A DNA stretch of 7,871 nt from Roseovarius sp. UBA3070 (GTDB taxonomy: Bacteria; Pseudomonadota; Alphaproteobacteria; Rhodobacterales; Rhodobacteraceae), in contig DFBW01000034.1 of NCBI GenBank assembly GCA_002366775.1, positions 3,389 to 11,259 on the forward strand. Reading direction: 5' to 3'. The translations under genes were made by a program, and so were the position numbers. Positions 1 through 6,814 of this stretch are shown piece after piece. The notes beneath the pieces are model-generated. The model had not been told where the DNA came from, did not search any database, and saw nothing but the letters and a program-made list of their open reading frames with translations. Numbering within the stretch: the stretch's first letter is position 1; each line of letters starts with the position of its first letter.

Positions 1-953
1 GAGGTGCCGTTCCAGATGTTCAGGATGGCTTGGGCAAACACTGGTGCGGTGGGCAGGATGCGAATATTGGGCGCAGATGCCACCGCATTGGTGGGCTGAA
101 TCGTGTCGGTGATCACAAGTGATTTCATCACCGATTTGCTGACCCGCTCGACCGCAGGGCCGGACATCACGCCGTGGGTGATATAGGCGTGCACTTCGGA
201 CGCGCCGTTTTCCAACAGAACTTCGGCGGCTTTGCACAATGTTCCTGCGGTATCGACCATGTCATCGACGATGATACATTTTTTGTCCGATACATCGCCG
301 ATCACGATCATCTCGGCAACTTCGCCGGCTTTCTCGCGGCGTTTGTCGACGATGGCCAGCGGGGCGTTGATCCGTTTGGCCAATTCGCGCGCGCGGGCCA
401 CACCCCCAACATCGGGTGAAATGATCATGACATCTGAAAGATTATCTTTGAACTGGGCCATGATATCTAGGGCAAACACCGGCGAGGCATAAAGGTTGTC
501 CACCGGAATATCAAAGAAGCCCTGAATTTGTGCGGCGTGCAAATCCATTGTCAGAACCCGCTCAATGCCCGTGCCAACCAGCATGTTGGCCACCAGTTTG
601 GCCGAAATCGGCGTGCGCGCTTTTGAGCGGCGATCCTGCCGGGCGTACCCGAAATACGGGATCACGGCGGTGATGCGTTGGGCAGATGACCGGCGCAGCG
701 CGTCGGCCATGATCAGCAGTTCCATCAGGTTGTCATTTGCCGGGTTCGAGGTGGGCTGAATAATGAACATATCCTCGCCGCGCACGTTCTCGTAGACCTC
801 GACGAATATCTCGCTGTCATTGAAGCGTTCCACCCGGGCATCACATAGCCCAACATTAACACCGCGGTGCATCGACATGCGTTTGGCGATGGCAGTGGCA
901 AGCGGCATATTGGCGTTGCCTGAAATCAGTTTTGGTTCGGGGGTTGTCGGCAT
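1..953 (-). CDS. prs: Ribose-phosphate pyrophosphokinase (PRPP synthetase), C-terminus cut by window edge
   Basis: Makes 5-phosphoribosyl-1-pyrophosphate from ribose-5-phosphate and ATP in the cytoplasm, feeding purine, pyrimidine, histidine, tryptophan and NAD synthesis. I translated 317 uninterrupted codons from the ATG at 953. Visible family signatures are NDSEIFVE (45-52), the ATP-site loop [10 protein letters not shown] (100-109), [12 protein letters not shown] (136-147) with the pyrophosphate-site His139, the catalytic flexible loop KRREKAGEV (204-212) and the PRPP-binding loop [10 protein letters not shown] (229-238). The reading runs off the window after NIWNGT; by family length only about 20 residues should be missing. 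The start is supported by GGAG at 962-965, 8 nt upstream. It is transcribed divergently from the isomerase at 1058. Nothing suggests decay. The assignment to Prs is very secure. Confidence 0.97.
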   Translation of the reverse strand, partial: MPTTPEPKLISGNANMPLATAIAKRMSMHRGVNVGLCDARVERFNDSEIFVEVYENVRGEDMFIIQPTSNPANDNLMELLIMADALRRSSAQRITAVIPYFGYARQDRRSKARTPISAKLVANMLVGTGIERVLTMDLHAAQIQGFFDIPVDNLYASPVFALDIMAQFKDNLSDVMIISPDVGGVARARELAKRINAPLAIVDKRREKAGEVAEMIVIGDVSDKKCIIVDDMVDTAGTLCKAAEVLLENGASEVHAYITHGVMSGPAVERVSKSVMKSLVITDTIQPTNAVASAPNIRILPTAPVFAQAILNIWNGT

Positions 954-993
954 GAGGGCAGCTCCGGCTGGACGAGATGACAGATTCGTGACG

Positions 994-1022
994 TTGAATA
1001 CCGCTTAACATGAGCGTACCCT
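994..1022 (+). promoter_or_regulatory. Possible sigma70-type promoter for the isomerase/hydrolase unit
   Basis: In the 104-nt divergent gap, TTGAAT (994-999) and TACCCT (1017-1022) are separated by 17 nt and point to the gene at 1058. The -35 box matches the consensus at 4 of 6 positions and the -10 box at 3 of 6, so this is only a candidate. No comparably good match was seen for prs in the other direction. Confidence 0.3.
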
Positions 1023-1040
1023 GTGGCAAAGCGCAGCCTC

Positions 1041-1047
1041 GGAAGGA
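1041..1047 (+). promoter_or_regulatory. Ribosome binding site that sets the isomerase start
   Basis: GGAAGGA ends 10 nt before the ATG at 1058. It favours that ATG over the in-frame upstream ATG at 1010, which would add 16 residues (SVPCGKAQPRK...) that do not fit the family's N-terminus and has no comparable site in front of it. Confidence 0.7.
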
Positions 1048-1057
1048 AAGCACCAGA

Positions 1058-1657
1058 ATGGCCCATATCGATTACTATTTTTCGACACTGTCGCCTTATA
1101 CCTACATGGCGGGCACTCGGCTTGAAGATATGGCGGCCAAACACGGCGCCTCTGTGACCTACAAGCCGATGGATATCATGGCGCTCTTTGGGCGTACAGG
1201 CGGGACACCGCCCAAGGATCGCCATCCGTCCCGCCAGATCTGGCGCCTGCAAGAGATGCCACGCCAAGCCAAAAAACTGGGAATGGCGTTCAACGTCAAA
1301 CCTGCACATTGGCCAACCAATGCAGCCCCGTCTTCTTATGCGATTATTGCTGCCCAAAATGCCGGTGGCGGCGATCTGGGCGGGCTGGTGCATTCGTTTG
1401 TTCGGGCTGTCTGGGCCGAGGACAAGGATATCGCCGAAGACGCAGTGATTCGCGACTGTCTGCAAGCCGCCGGGTTTGATCCTGCACTGGCTGATAGTGG
1501 CCTGTTGTCAGGTGCCGAGACCTATAGCCAAAATCTGGAACAGGCGGTGATCGCCAATGTGTTTGGCGCACCGACCTATGTGACAGACACCGGGCAGAAT
1601 TTCTGGGGTCAGGATCGGATCGAGGATCTGGGGATGCATCTGGCGGGCGACCTTTAG
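1058..1657 (+). CDS. 2-hydroxychromene-2-carboxylate isomerase family protein (DsbA-fold, GST-kappa-like)
   Basis: A 199-residue protein, the usual length for this family. The family has a thioredoxin-like (DsbA) domain with a helical insert and includes the glutathione-dependent isomerase of naphthalene breakdown and GST kappa. Family marks are YYFSTLSPYTYMAG at 5-18, where Ser12 matches the catalytic or glutathione-activating serine of SPY motifs; the helical insert across roughly 45-165; the cis-proline segment FGAPTY (169-174); and the terminal FWGQDRIEDL motif (182-191). There is no CxxC, so it is not a disulfide oxidoreductase. No signal peptide is seen, so it is probably cytoplasmic. 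It is followed after 3 nt by an alpha/beta hydrolase. No ring-cleavage or naphthalene genes are nearby, so the real substrate is unknown and the naphthalene name should not be taken literally. Confidence 0.88.
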   Translation: MAHIDYYFSTLSPYTYMAGTRLEDMAAKHGASVTYKPMDIMALFGRTGGTPPKDRHPSRQIWRLQEMPRQAKKLGMAFNVKPAHWPTNAAPSSYAIIAAQNAGGGDLGGLVHSFVRAVWAEDKDIAEDAVIRDCLQAAGFDPALADSGLLSGAETYSQNLEQAVIANVFGAPTYVTDTGQNFWGQDRIEDLGMHLAGDL

Positions 1658-1660
1658 CCT

Positions 1661-2467
1661 ATGCCACGCGCCGACAGAGCCGGGTTTCCAACCTATTGGA
1701 CCCACTTTGGGCAAGGGCCGCGCGCGGCCTTGATGATCCATTGTTCATTGGCGCATTCAGGCAGCTGGGGCGGCATGGCGCGGCATTTGTCGGGCGCGCT
1801 GAGCATGACGGCCTTTGATATGCCGGGGCATGGACATAGTGCCGCCTGGGACGCCCGCGACGAGTATCAGAAGGTGACAACGCAGATTGCTGCCAGCTTC
1901 TGTGATCGCCCGGTTGATATTGTCGGGCATTCCTTTGGGGCGACTGTCGCGCTCAGGCTTGCGATTGAACAGCCTGAGCTGGTGCGCTCTCTTGTTCTGA
2001 TCGAGCCGGTGTTCTTTGCTGTGGCGCAGCGCGACGCCCCCGGCATGCACGCTTTGCACGAAGGGCAATCAACAGGGTTCATTGCTGCGATGGAGAAGGG
2101 TGATACCTTGGCTGCCGCGCGTGAATTTACCCAAATTTGGGGTGATGGTCCCCCTTGGGATCAACTGCCGACCGCTCAGCGTCAGATGTTGGCGGATCAG
2201 ATCCACCTGATCGAAGCGGGCAGTGTAGCGCTGAATGATGATCCGGGCGGGATGCTGAATAAAGGGGCGTTAGACGGGGTGTCGCAACCCGTTCTTTTGA
2301 TCGAAGGGAGTCGGTCTCCTGCGATCATTCCGGCCATACATGAAGCACTGGCCTCCCGATTGCCCAACGCCCGGCGCGCGGTGATTGTGGGCGCGCGCCA
2401 TATGGCGCCGATCACCCATGCCGCGCAGGTCAGTGACGAGGTTTTGCGGTTTTTGCAGACCACCTAA
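1661..2467 (+). CDS. Alpha/beta-fold hydrolase
   Basis: A 268-residue soluble alpha/beta hydrolase. Visible elements are a likely oxyanion segment HCSLAHSGSW (27-36), FDMPGHGHS (52-60), the nucleophile elbow GHSFG (89-93) with Ser91, strand LVLIEPVFF (111-119), and the C-terminal histidine in GARHMAP (244-250), His247. The usual acid position after the LLIEG strand reads GSRSP (216-220) with no Asp or Glu, so Glu115 after the preceding strand or Glu215 may serve as the acid; this is inference. The substrate cannot be told; esters, lactones and thioesters are all possible. It starts 3 nt after the isomerase stop with only a weak ribosome site, so it is probably translated by coupling in a two-gene operon. 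The gene ends just before a large inverted repeat. Confidence 0.88.
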   Translation: MPRADRAGFPTYWTHFGQGPRAALMIHCSLAHSGSWGGMARHLSGALSMTAFDMPGHGHSAAWDARDEYQKVTTQIAASFCDRPVDIVGHSFGATVALRLAIEQPELVRSLVLIEPVFFAVAQRDAPGMHALHEGQSTGFIAAMEKGDTLAAAREFTQIWGDGPPWDQLPTAQRQMLADQIHLIEAGSVALNDDPGGMLNKGALDGVSQPVLLIEGSRSPAIIPAIHEALASRLPNARRAVIVGARHMAPITHAAQVSDEVLRFLQTT

Positions 2468-2512
2468 AGCGTTTCGCGTAAAACTTGGATCAGAGATTTT
2501 ACGCGAAACGCT
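2468..2512. repeat. Perfect 16-bp inverted repeat between convergent genes
   Basis: The left arm AGCGTTTCGCGTAAAA (2468-2483) and the right arm TTTTACGCGAAACGCT (2497-2512) are exact reverse complements around a 13-nt loop, CTTGGATCAGAGA. It begins directly after the hydrolase stop codon and lies 40 nt from the threonine aldolase stop, so it could end transcription from both sides. No T-run follows either arm; the A/T tracts are at the loop side. That is unlike a standard intrinsic terminator and more like a dispersed palindromic intergenic element of the kind common in alphaproteobacteria. Copy number cannot be judged from this window. Confidence 0.9.
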
Positions 2513-2552
2513 ATGGTGAGATCACTCATCGCGCCTTTGTTTGGGTTCCCAA

Positions 2553-3599
2553 TCAACCAAGCGCTGCGGCAATGAAACGATCCACATACTCATCAGTTGT
2601 GGACCAGTCACACACCAGGCGCATCATCAGCGGCTCGTCCGGATCGCCATTGTCCACTGGTCCGTCATACATCCCATAAATCGCGCCCGCTGCATGCAGC
2701 CGCTGATGGGTGGCGCGTGGCAGGGTGGCAAAAATCAGGTTGGCTTGTGGCTCAGCGACAAAATGACAATCGGGCAAACTGCGCAGCCCTTCTGCCAGCC
2801 GTGCACAAGCACCGTTGGATTTTTTTGCCAATGTCAGCCAGAGACCATCGTTGAGATAGGCCAGCATCTGCGCCGACAAATAGCGATGCTTGGAAAACAG
2901 ATGAGCGCCTCGTTTGCGGCGCAACTCAAATTCCCAGGCATGATCGGGGTTAAAAAACACCACCGCTTCGACCCCCAGACAGCCATTTTTTGTGCCGCCA
3001 AAGCTGACGGCATCCACGCCAATGGCCCATGTCATCTGTGCCGGGGTGCACTCCAACGCGGTGATCGCATTGGCAAAGCGCGCGCCGTCCATATGTACTG
3101 GCAGGCGGTGTTGACGCGCCACATCGGTGAGCGCGCTCAATTCGTCCAGCGCATACACATGGCCACGTTCCGTCACCTGCGTGATCGACACCGGCCCGCG
3201 TTGTGATACATGCACATCGCCCGCCGCCCAGCTTTGGATCGTGCGGGACAGGGCATCCGGTGTCATCTTGTCACCTTCGCCCACCAGGCTGAGCTTGGAT
3301 CCACCGGTGTAAAACTCGGGTGCATGGCACTCATCCACTTGGATATGGGCCAAAGGCGCGCAAAAAATCGTTTGCCAGGGCTGCGCCATCGTGGCCAGCG
3401 CCAGCGAATTCGCAGCCGTGCCGGTGGCCACCAGATAGACGGCGGCACGTGGGGCTTCAAAAATGGCGCGGATACGGTCTCGGACCTGCTCCATGATGGT
3501 GTCATTGCCATAGGATGCCTGATAGCCTGCGTTGGCATCGACCAGCGCCTGCATCACATCCGGGTGGGCCGGGCCGCAATTGTCAGATCCAAAATACAT
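2553..3599 (-). CDS. ltaE: Low-specificity L-threonine aldolase (PLP-dependent, beta-eliminating lyase family)
   Basis: Predicted to cleave L-threonine or L-allo-threonine to glycine and acetaldehyde in the cytoplasm with pyridoxal phosphate. The 348 residues match the family length. Marks: N-terminal FGSDNCGPAHPDV (3-15); phosphate-binding ATGTAANSLAL (58-68); the PLP-stacking His85 in LAHIQVDE (83-90); Asp171 in HMDGARFANA (169-178), which should bind the pyridine nitrogen; and Lys204 in SFGGTKNGCLG (199-209), which should form the PLP aldimine. The ATG at 3599 directly follows the TGA of the upstream cysteine-cluster gene, so the two are almost certainly co-transcribed and translationally coupled. 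Related aldolases differ in stereospecificity and may prefer phenylserine-like substrates, so the exact substrate is less certain than the family. Confidence 0.92.
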   Translation of the reverse strand: MYFGSDNCGPAHPDVMQALVDANAGYQASYGNDTIMEQVRDRIRAIFEAPRAAVYLVATGTAANSLALATMAQPWQTIFCAPLAHIQVDECHAPEFYTGGSKLSLVGEGDKMTPDALSRTIQSWAAGDVHVSQRGPVSITQVTERGHVYALDELSALTDVARQHRLPVHMDGARFANAITALECTPAQMTWAIGVDAVSFGGTKNGCLGVEAVVFFNPDHAWEFELRRKRGAHLFSKHRYLSAQMLAYLNDGLWLTLAKKSNGACARLAEGLRSLPDCHFVAEPQANLIFATLPRATHQRLHAAGAIYGMYDGPVDNGDPDEPLMMRLVCDWSTTDEYVDRFIAAALG

Positions 3600-4061
3600 T
3601 CAAAGGGGCTCCTCGATTAGGTGATCTTCCCAGTCGTCCTCATGCACCTCAAATTCGGGCACCGTGGCGCCTTGCATTGATACACCTGCATCATGCACCG
3701 TCTGGGGATCGCCTGAAATCAACGGGTGCCAGTCAAACAGCGGTTTGCCCGTATGCAGCAGCTTGTAGGCGCAGGTTTCGGGCATCCAATACAGGTTTTT
3801 GTCCAGGTTGTTGGGGTCCAGCACGATGCATTCGGGCACGAACTGGTGGCGGATATCATATTGTGCGCAGCGGCAGGTGGTATCGTCAAACAGTCGGCAT
3901 GCCACGCGGGTCAATACAACTTCGGCGGTGTCCTCGTCTTCCAGCTTGTTCATGCAGCACTTGCCGCAGCCGTCGCATAGTGCCTCCCATTCAGGGCGGG
4001 TCATACGCGTGAGCGGCGTGTCCTCCCAGAAGCGCGGGCGCAGGGTGGCGGTATCGGTCAT
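3600..4061 (-). CDS. YcgN/UPF0260-type cysteine-cluster protein, function unknown
   Basis: A 153-residue soluble protein of the YkgJ/UPF0260 (YcgN-like) cysteine-cluster group. Nine cysteines are visible at 29, 32, 35, 36, 55, 63, 65, 78 and 97. The core is CDGCGKCC (29-36), followed by CRLFDDTTCRC (55-65) and PETC (95-97). This pattern suggests bound zinc or an iron-sulfur cluster; that is inference, and no enzyme activity is established that I can name. The N-terminal FWEDTPLTRMTRPEWEALC is also typical. I chose the ATG at 4061 because it overlaps the ribF stop (ATGA) and gives the family N-terminus; an in-frame start at 4094 would add 11 residues lying inside ribF. It sits between ribF and the threonine aldolase with no spacer on either side. 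Confidence 0.9.
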   Translation of the reverse strand: MTDTATLRPRFWEDTPLTRMTRPEWEALCDGCGKCCMNKLEDEDTAEVVLTRVACRLFDDTTCRCAQYDIRHQFVPECIVLDPNNLDKNLYWMPETCAYKLLHTGKPLFDWHPLISGDPQTVHDAGVSMQGATVPEFEVHEDDWEDHLIEEPL

Positions 4062-4996
4062 AGCTGGTTCAGAATGGTGCGGGCGCGGGCGCAATCGGCA
4101 TCCATCTGGGCGATGAACGCCTCAAGGCTGTCAAAAGTTTCTTCGGGGCGCAGATAATCGACCAGAGCGACGGATAGCTCAGTCCCATATAAATCGCCCG
4201 AGAAATCAAACAGGAAGGTTTCAACATTGGGCAGTTCGCCCTGAAACATCGGCCGCACACCCAGTGAGGCCGCCCCTTGATATGTGCCTTTATGCGGGCC
4301 GTCCAGGATATCAACTTCCACCGCATAGACGCCAAATTTTGGCGGGTGCAGGCCTGCAATAGACATGTTGGCCGTGGGATAGCCCAGATCACGCCCTCGC
4401 TGTTCGCCGCCGATCACCTGTCCTTCGATTCGGTGCCAATGGCCCAACATGGCGGCGGCATCGCGGGGGCGGCCATCCGACAACGCCTGCCGGATCGCGG
4501 TTGAAGAAACTTCGCCGGTCTGCCCCTTCAGCAAATTGGCGATAGTGACGCCAAAACCCAGATCTTTGCCAAATTGCACCAGATCTGCCGCATTGCCTGC
4601 CCGGCCTTTGCCAAAACAGAAATCAGCGCCAACCACGATGTGTTTCAGGCCCAGGCCGTCGACAATCACATTCTGGGCAAATTCTTTGGGGGTGAGGGCC
4701 GACAGGGCAGCGTTGAAATTCAGCTCATAGAGCCGCTCAACCCCCAGCTTTTCCAACCGGTGGGCGCGGGCTTCGCGGCTCATCAGGCGAAAGGGCGGGG
4801 CGTTGGGGGCAAAATACTCTCGCGGATGTGGCTCGAACGTCAAAATACCCAAAGGCGCGCCAACAGCTGCGCCGGCAGAACGAGCAATATCAATCACCGC
4901 CTGATGGCCCAGATGCACACCGTCAAAATTGCCGATGGCAACACTGGCCCCCCGATCGGAAGGTTCAACAAACGTATAATCCCGGATAATCCGCAT
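4058..4996 (-). CDS. ribF: Bifunctional riboflavin kinase / FAD synthetase
   Basis: Phosphorylates riboflavin to FMN and adenylates FMN to FAD in the cytoplasm. With the ATG at 4996 the protein has 312 residues, normal for RibF. The FMN adenylyltransferase domain shows GNFDGVHLGHQ (22-32) with the HLGH nucleotidyltransferase motif, GADFCFGKGR (123-132) and SSTAIR (164-169). The riboflavin kinase domain shows GRDLGYPTAN (201-210), FGVYAV (221-226) and NVETFLFDF (257-265), where Glu259 is the likely catalytic base. An in-frame ATG at 5140 would add 48 residues without family character, and neither start has a clear Shine-Dalgarno site. The start at 4996 is preferred because the conserved domain begins right after it (MRIIRDYTFVEP). 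The gene ends in an ATGA overlap with the cysteine-cluster gene. Confidence 0.95.
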   Translation of the reverse strand: MRIIRDYTFVEPSDRGASVAIGNFDGVHLGHQAVIDIARSAGAAVGAPLGILTFEPHPREYFAPNAPPFRLMSREARAHRLEKLGVERLYELNFNAALSALTPKEFAQNVIVDGLGLKHIVVGADFCFGKGRAGNAADLVQFGKDLGFGVTIANLLKGQTGEVSSTAIRQALSDGRPRDAAAMLGHWHRIEGQVIGGEQRGRDLGYPTANMSIAGLHPPKFGVYAVEVDILDGPHKGTYQGAASLGVRPMFQGELPNVETFLFDFSGDLYGTELSVALVDYLRPEETFDSLEAFIAQMDADCARARTILNQL

Positions 4997-5296
4997 GCGG
5001 CAGGGGTAGCGGTATGCTGGCGCAGGTGCAACGATTGATTGGTTGGATTTGGTGAACGCCCAAATCCCCCATGCGCAAAGGCCCGAAACCGCCAAGCCAG
5101 GCAGCTGTAGTGCAAGGATACGGGTGCAGAGATTGGACATGAACCAGGCCGAACATCCCCCGGCAAAAGGCCGGTGATGGGCACTATTTGTGTGCCTCGA
5201 TCACTGTGCGGCGGATGTGTGACAAGGTGATGCGATCGCGTGCAGGGTCAAACCCTTCTTTGCATCCTGAATAAGTTGCAAGGTAACGATGAATGT
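4997..5296. other. 300-nt intergenic region between the MaoC-type gene and ribF
   Basis: No supported gene lies here. The ribF-proximal half holds an 8-bp inverted repeat (5045-5067). Further up is a small hairpin, CCGGC-AAAAG-GCCGG (5160-5174), with no T-run, and an 8-bp palindrome GCGATCGC (5232-5239). On the minus strand one frame stays open from the MaoC-type stop down to a TAG at 5184-5186 but has no start with a ribosome site. The ribF promoter and leader are presumably inside this stretch, though no convincing -35/-10 pair was found. Confidence 0.6.
5045..5067. repeat. 8-bp inverted repeat upstream of ribF
   Basis: GGATTTGG (5045-5052) and CCAAATCC (5060-5067) are exact reverse complements separated by 7 nt. 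The repeat lies 48 nt upstream of the ribF ATG on the transcribed side. It could be an operator for a dimeric regulator or a leader hairpin. There is no T-run on either side, so it is not a standard terminator. It does not resemble an FMN riboswitch, which needs a much larger multi-helix fold. Confidence 0.5.
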
Positions 5297-5740
5297 TCAG
5301 TCGAATTTGCCCGATGGCGCCAGAACGGTGGCTTCTCCGATCAGCACTTTCTTGCCGTTGACCAAACAGCGGCAATCCAGCTGAACGCGGCGTTTGGCCG
5401 GGTCAATGCCGATCACCTCAACTTCGGCGCGCACTGTATCGCCGGGGCGTACGGGGGCCAGAAATTTCAACGTCTGGCCCATGTAAACTGTGCCGTGGCC
5501 GGGCAATTGTTCACCAATCACAGCCGAGATCAGGCCAGCGGTCAGCATCCCGTGGGCGATACGCCCTTCAAAGATCGTGTCGTTGGCATAATCATCATCC
5601 AGATGCACCGGGTTGCGATCGGTTGAGACCTGCGCGAACATCTCGATGTCTTGGTCCGTGACCACCTTTTGCAGGTGGCGGATCATGCCCATCTCGATTT
5701 CTTCGATAGTGATGGTTCCGCGTGGCAGATTGTCCAACAT
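5297..5740 (-). CDS. MaoC-like hotdog-fold (R)-specific enoyl-CoA hydratase
   Basis: A 147-residue single-hotdog protein of the MaoC/PhaJ group, which hydrates trans-2-enoyl-CoA to (R)-3-hydroxyacyl-CoA. The hydratase-2 active-site motif is clear: FAQVSTDRNPVHLDDDYA at 35-52 carries the catalytic pair Asp41 and His46 with Asn43. FEGRIAHGMLTAGL (57-70) forms the central helix region, and the YMGQTLKFLAPVRPGDTV stretch (86-103) is typical of the fold. It is probably cytoplasmic and may work in fatty-acid or polyhydroxyalkanoate metabolism, but nothing here (no phaC, no beta-oxidation genes) fixes the pathway. The start at 5740 is backed by GGAGGG just upstream; downstream methionines at residues 17 and 19 lack such a site. 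It lies 103 nt after the HAD hydrolase gene on the same strand and 300 nt before ribF. Confidence 0.92.
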   Translation of the reverse strand: MLDNLPRGTITIEEIEMGMIRHLQKVVTDQDIEMFAQVSTDRNPVHLDDDYANDTIFEGRIAHGMLTAGLISAVIGEQLPGHGTVYMGQTLKFLAPVRPGDTVRAEVEVIGIDPAKRRVQLDCRCLVNGKKVLIGEATVLAPSGKFD

Positions 5741-5744
5741 TCGA

Positions 5745-5750
5745 CCCTCC
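5745..5750 (-). promoter_or_regulatory. Strong ribosome binding site of the MaoC-type gene
   Basis: On the minus strand GGAGGG stands 4 nt before the ATG at 5740. It fixes that start over the internal methionine codons and is the clearest Shine-Dalgarno sequence on the minus strand of this window. Confidence 0.75.
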
Positions 5751-5843
5751 AGGTCTGATGGGCTGAGTAATATTCGGGCAGATTACGCCCTGGTGTTGGA
5801 ACTTTATTACTTTGCAGGCGCAGAAAATCAAGTGGAAAATTTG

Positions 5844-6719
5844 TTAACGCAGCTTTCCAATCGCATAGTTGGGCGACATGTTTTCCTTTTTTAAATAGCT
5901 ACTTAGCGCATTTTCATCGGGTTGGTGCGACGTTTTGGTTTCAAATCCTGCAAGCCCCCCAGTGATGAACAGAGAATCAATATCTTCGCCCATAGCCCCC
6001 TGAATGTCGGTGTGCAGCCCATCACCAATGGCCAAAATCCGGCCATCGCCCACCAAACGGCCGGTTGAGGCGATGCGCCGCCGGGCCAAATCATAGATCG
6101 GTGGATGCGGTTTGCCAAAGTACAGGCTCTCGCCGCCCATTTCACTATACAGTCGCGCCAGCGCACCGGCGCACCATTCACGCGTCTCGCCGCGGTCCAC
6201 CACAATGTCAGGGTTGGCACACAGCAGCTTCATCCCCATTTGCTTGGCATAAAGGAAATCCGCACGGTTCACTTCCAGATCGGCCATCGGATCAAACGGG
6301 CCACAGCACACAATGCCGGTGGCGTCTTGCAAGGGCACACGGGTGATCTCAATCGGCTGGTCTATCAGCGATAAGGGCTCAAAAAAGCCGGCATCACGTT
6401 GCCAGTCGCCCATGAAATACACCTTGTCGCCAACGGCCCCGCGGAACATGGCAGAACGTGCGCTATCGCCGGAGGTGGCGATCAGATCATAGCAATCAGG
6501 TGGCACGCCGAACTGGCCCAGTTGTGTCTCTACCCCGCTGCGCGGTTTGGGTGAATTGGTCACCAACACGACAGTGCCGCCGGTTTTGCGGTAGGCGCGC
6601 AGGGCTGTGACCGCCTCGGGGAAGGCCTGAATGCCGTTATGTACGCAGCCCCACAGATCAACAAACAACGCATCATAGCGCTCTGAAACATCGGCGAGGG
6701 ATTGGATGATCTGGGTCAT
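5844..6719 (-). CDS. HAD-superfamily class IIA hydrolase (TIGR01459-like)
   Basis: A 291-residue HAD hydrolase with a NagD-type (class IIA) cap. Motif I is FVDLWGCVHNG (19-29), with nucleophile Asp21 but Trp23 where most HAD phosphatases have the second aspartate. Motif II is VTNSPKP (53-59) with Thr54. The C2-type cap spans roughly 75-195. Motif III Lys203 is in FGKPHPPIYDLA (201-212), and motif IV is IGDGLHTDIQGA (231-242) with Asp233 and Asp238. It probably acts on a small phosphorylated metabolite, but the substrate is unknown. I chose the ATG at 6719 because the family N-terminus starts there, with AAGG 8 nt upstream; an in-frame start at 6926 would add 69 residues of low-complexity, non-family sequence antisense to the remnant gene. 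It lies upstream of the MaoC-type gene, perhaps in one transcript. Confidence 0.92.
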   Translation of the reverse strand: MTQIIQSLADVSERYDALFVDLWGCVHNGIQAFPEAVTALRAYRKTGGTVVLVTNSPKPRSGVETQLGQFGVPPDCYDLIATSGDSARSAMFRGAVGDKVYFMGDWQRDAGFFEPLSLIDQPIEITRVPLQDATGIVCCGPFDPMADLEVNRADFLYAKQMGMKLLCANPDIVVDRGETREWCAGALARLYSEMGGESLYFGKPHPPIYDLARRRIASTGRLVGDGRILAIGDGLHTDIQGAMGEDIDSLFITGGLAGFETKTSHQPDENALSSYLKKENMSPNYAIGKLR

Positions 6720-6814
6720 ATCGGGGCCTTGGCTGCATGGGGTACGGGGTGCGGAGCAGATATGACAGCCCGCGCTTGGATTTGCCAGCCCGGCTGGCGG
6801 GTGGTGTGACCTGA

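Noticed and set aside
926..1465. 179-residue minus-strand open frame opposite the isomerase gene and overlapping the prs start
   Set aside because: It is antisense to a well-supported gene, covers the divergent promoter region and shows no recognisable domain.
2541..3206. 221-residue plus-strand open frame opposite the threonine aldolase
   Set aside because: It is antisense to a gene with clear PLP motifs, has no domain signature and no ribosome site; high-GC codon bias produces such shadows.
4997..5140. 48-residue N-terminal extension of RibF from the ATG at 5140, with a short hydrophobic stretch
   Set aside because: No Shine-Dalgarno sequence, no family similarity, and the conserved RibF N-terminus begins exactly at 4996; the stretch also contains the 8-bp dyad.
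5160..5174. Hairpin CCGGC-AAAAG-GCCGG as a terminator after the MaoC-type gene
   Set aside because: The stem is only 5 bp and no T-run follows in either direction; it is too weak to call a terminator.
5804..5831. Possible promoter TTGATT-N16-TAATAA before the MaoC-type gene on the minus strand
   Set aside because: The -10 element matches the consensus at only about half its positions in an A/T-rich gap; not strong enough to list as a feature.
6784..6798. Hairpin GCCAGC-CCG-GCTGGC in the HAD/remnant interval
   Set aside because: It has a 6-bp stem with a 3-nt loop and no T-run; this can arise by chance in GC-rich DNA, so it is neither a terminator nor a clear operator.
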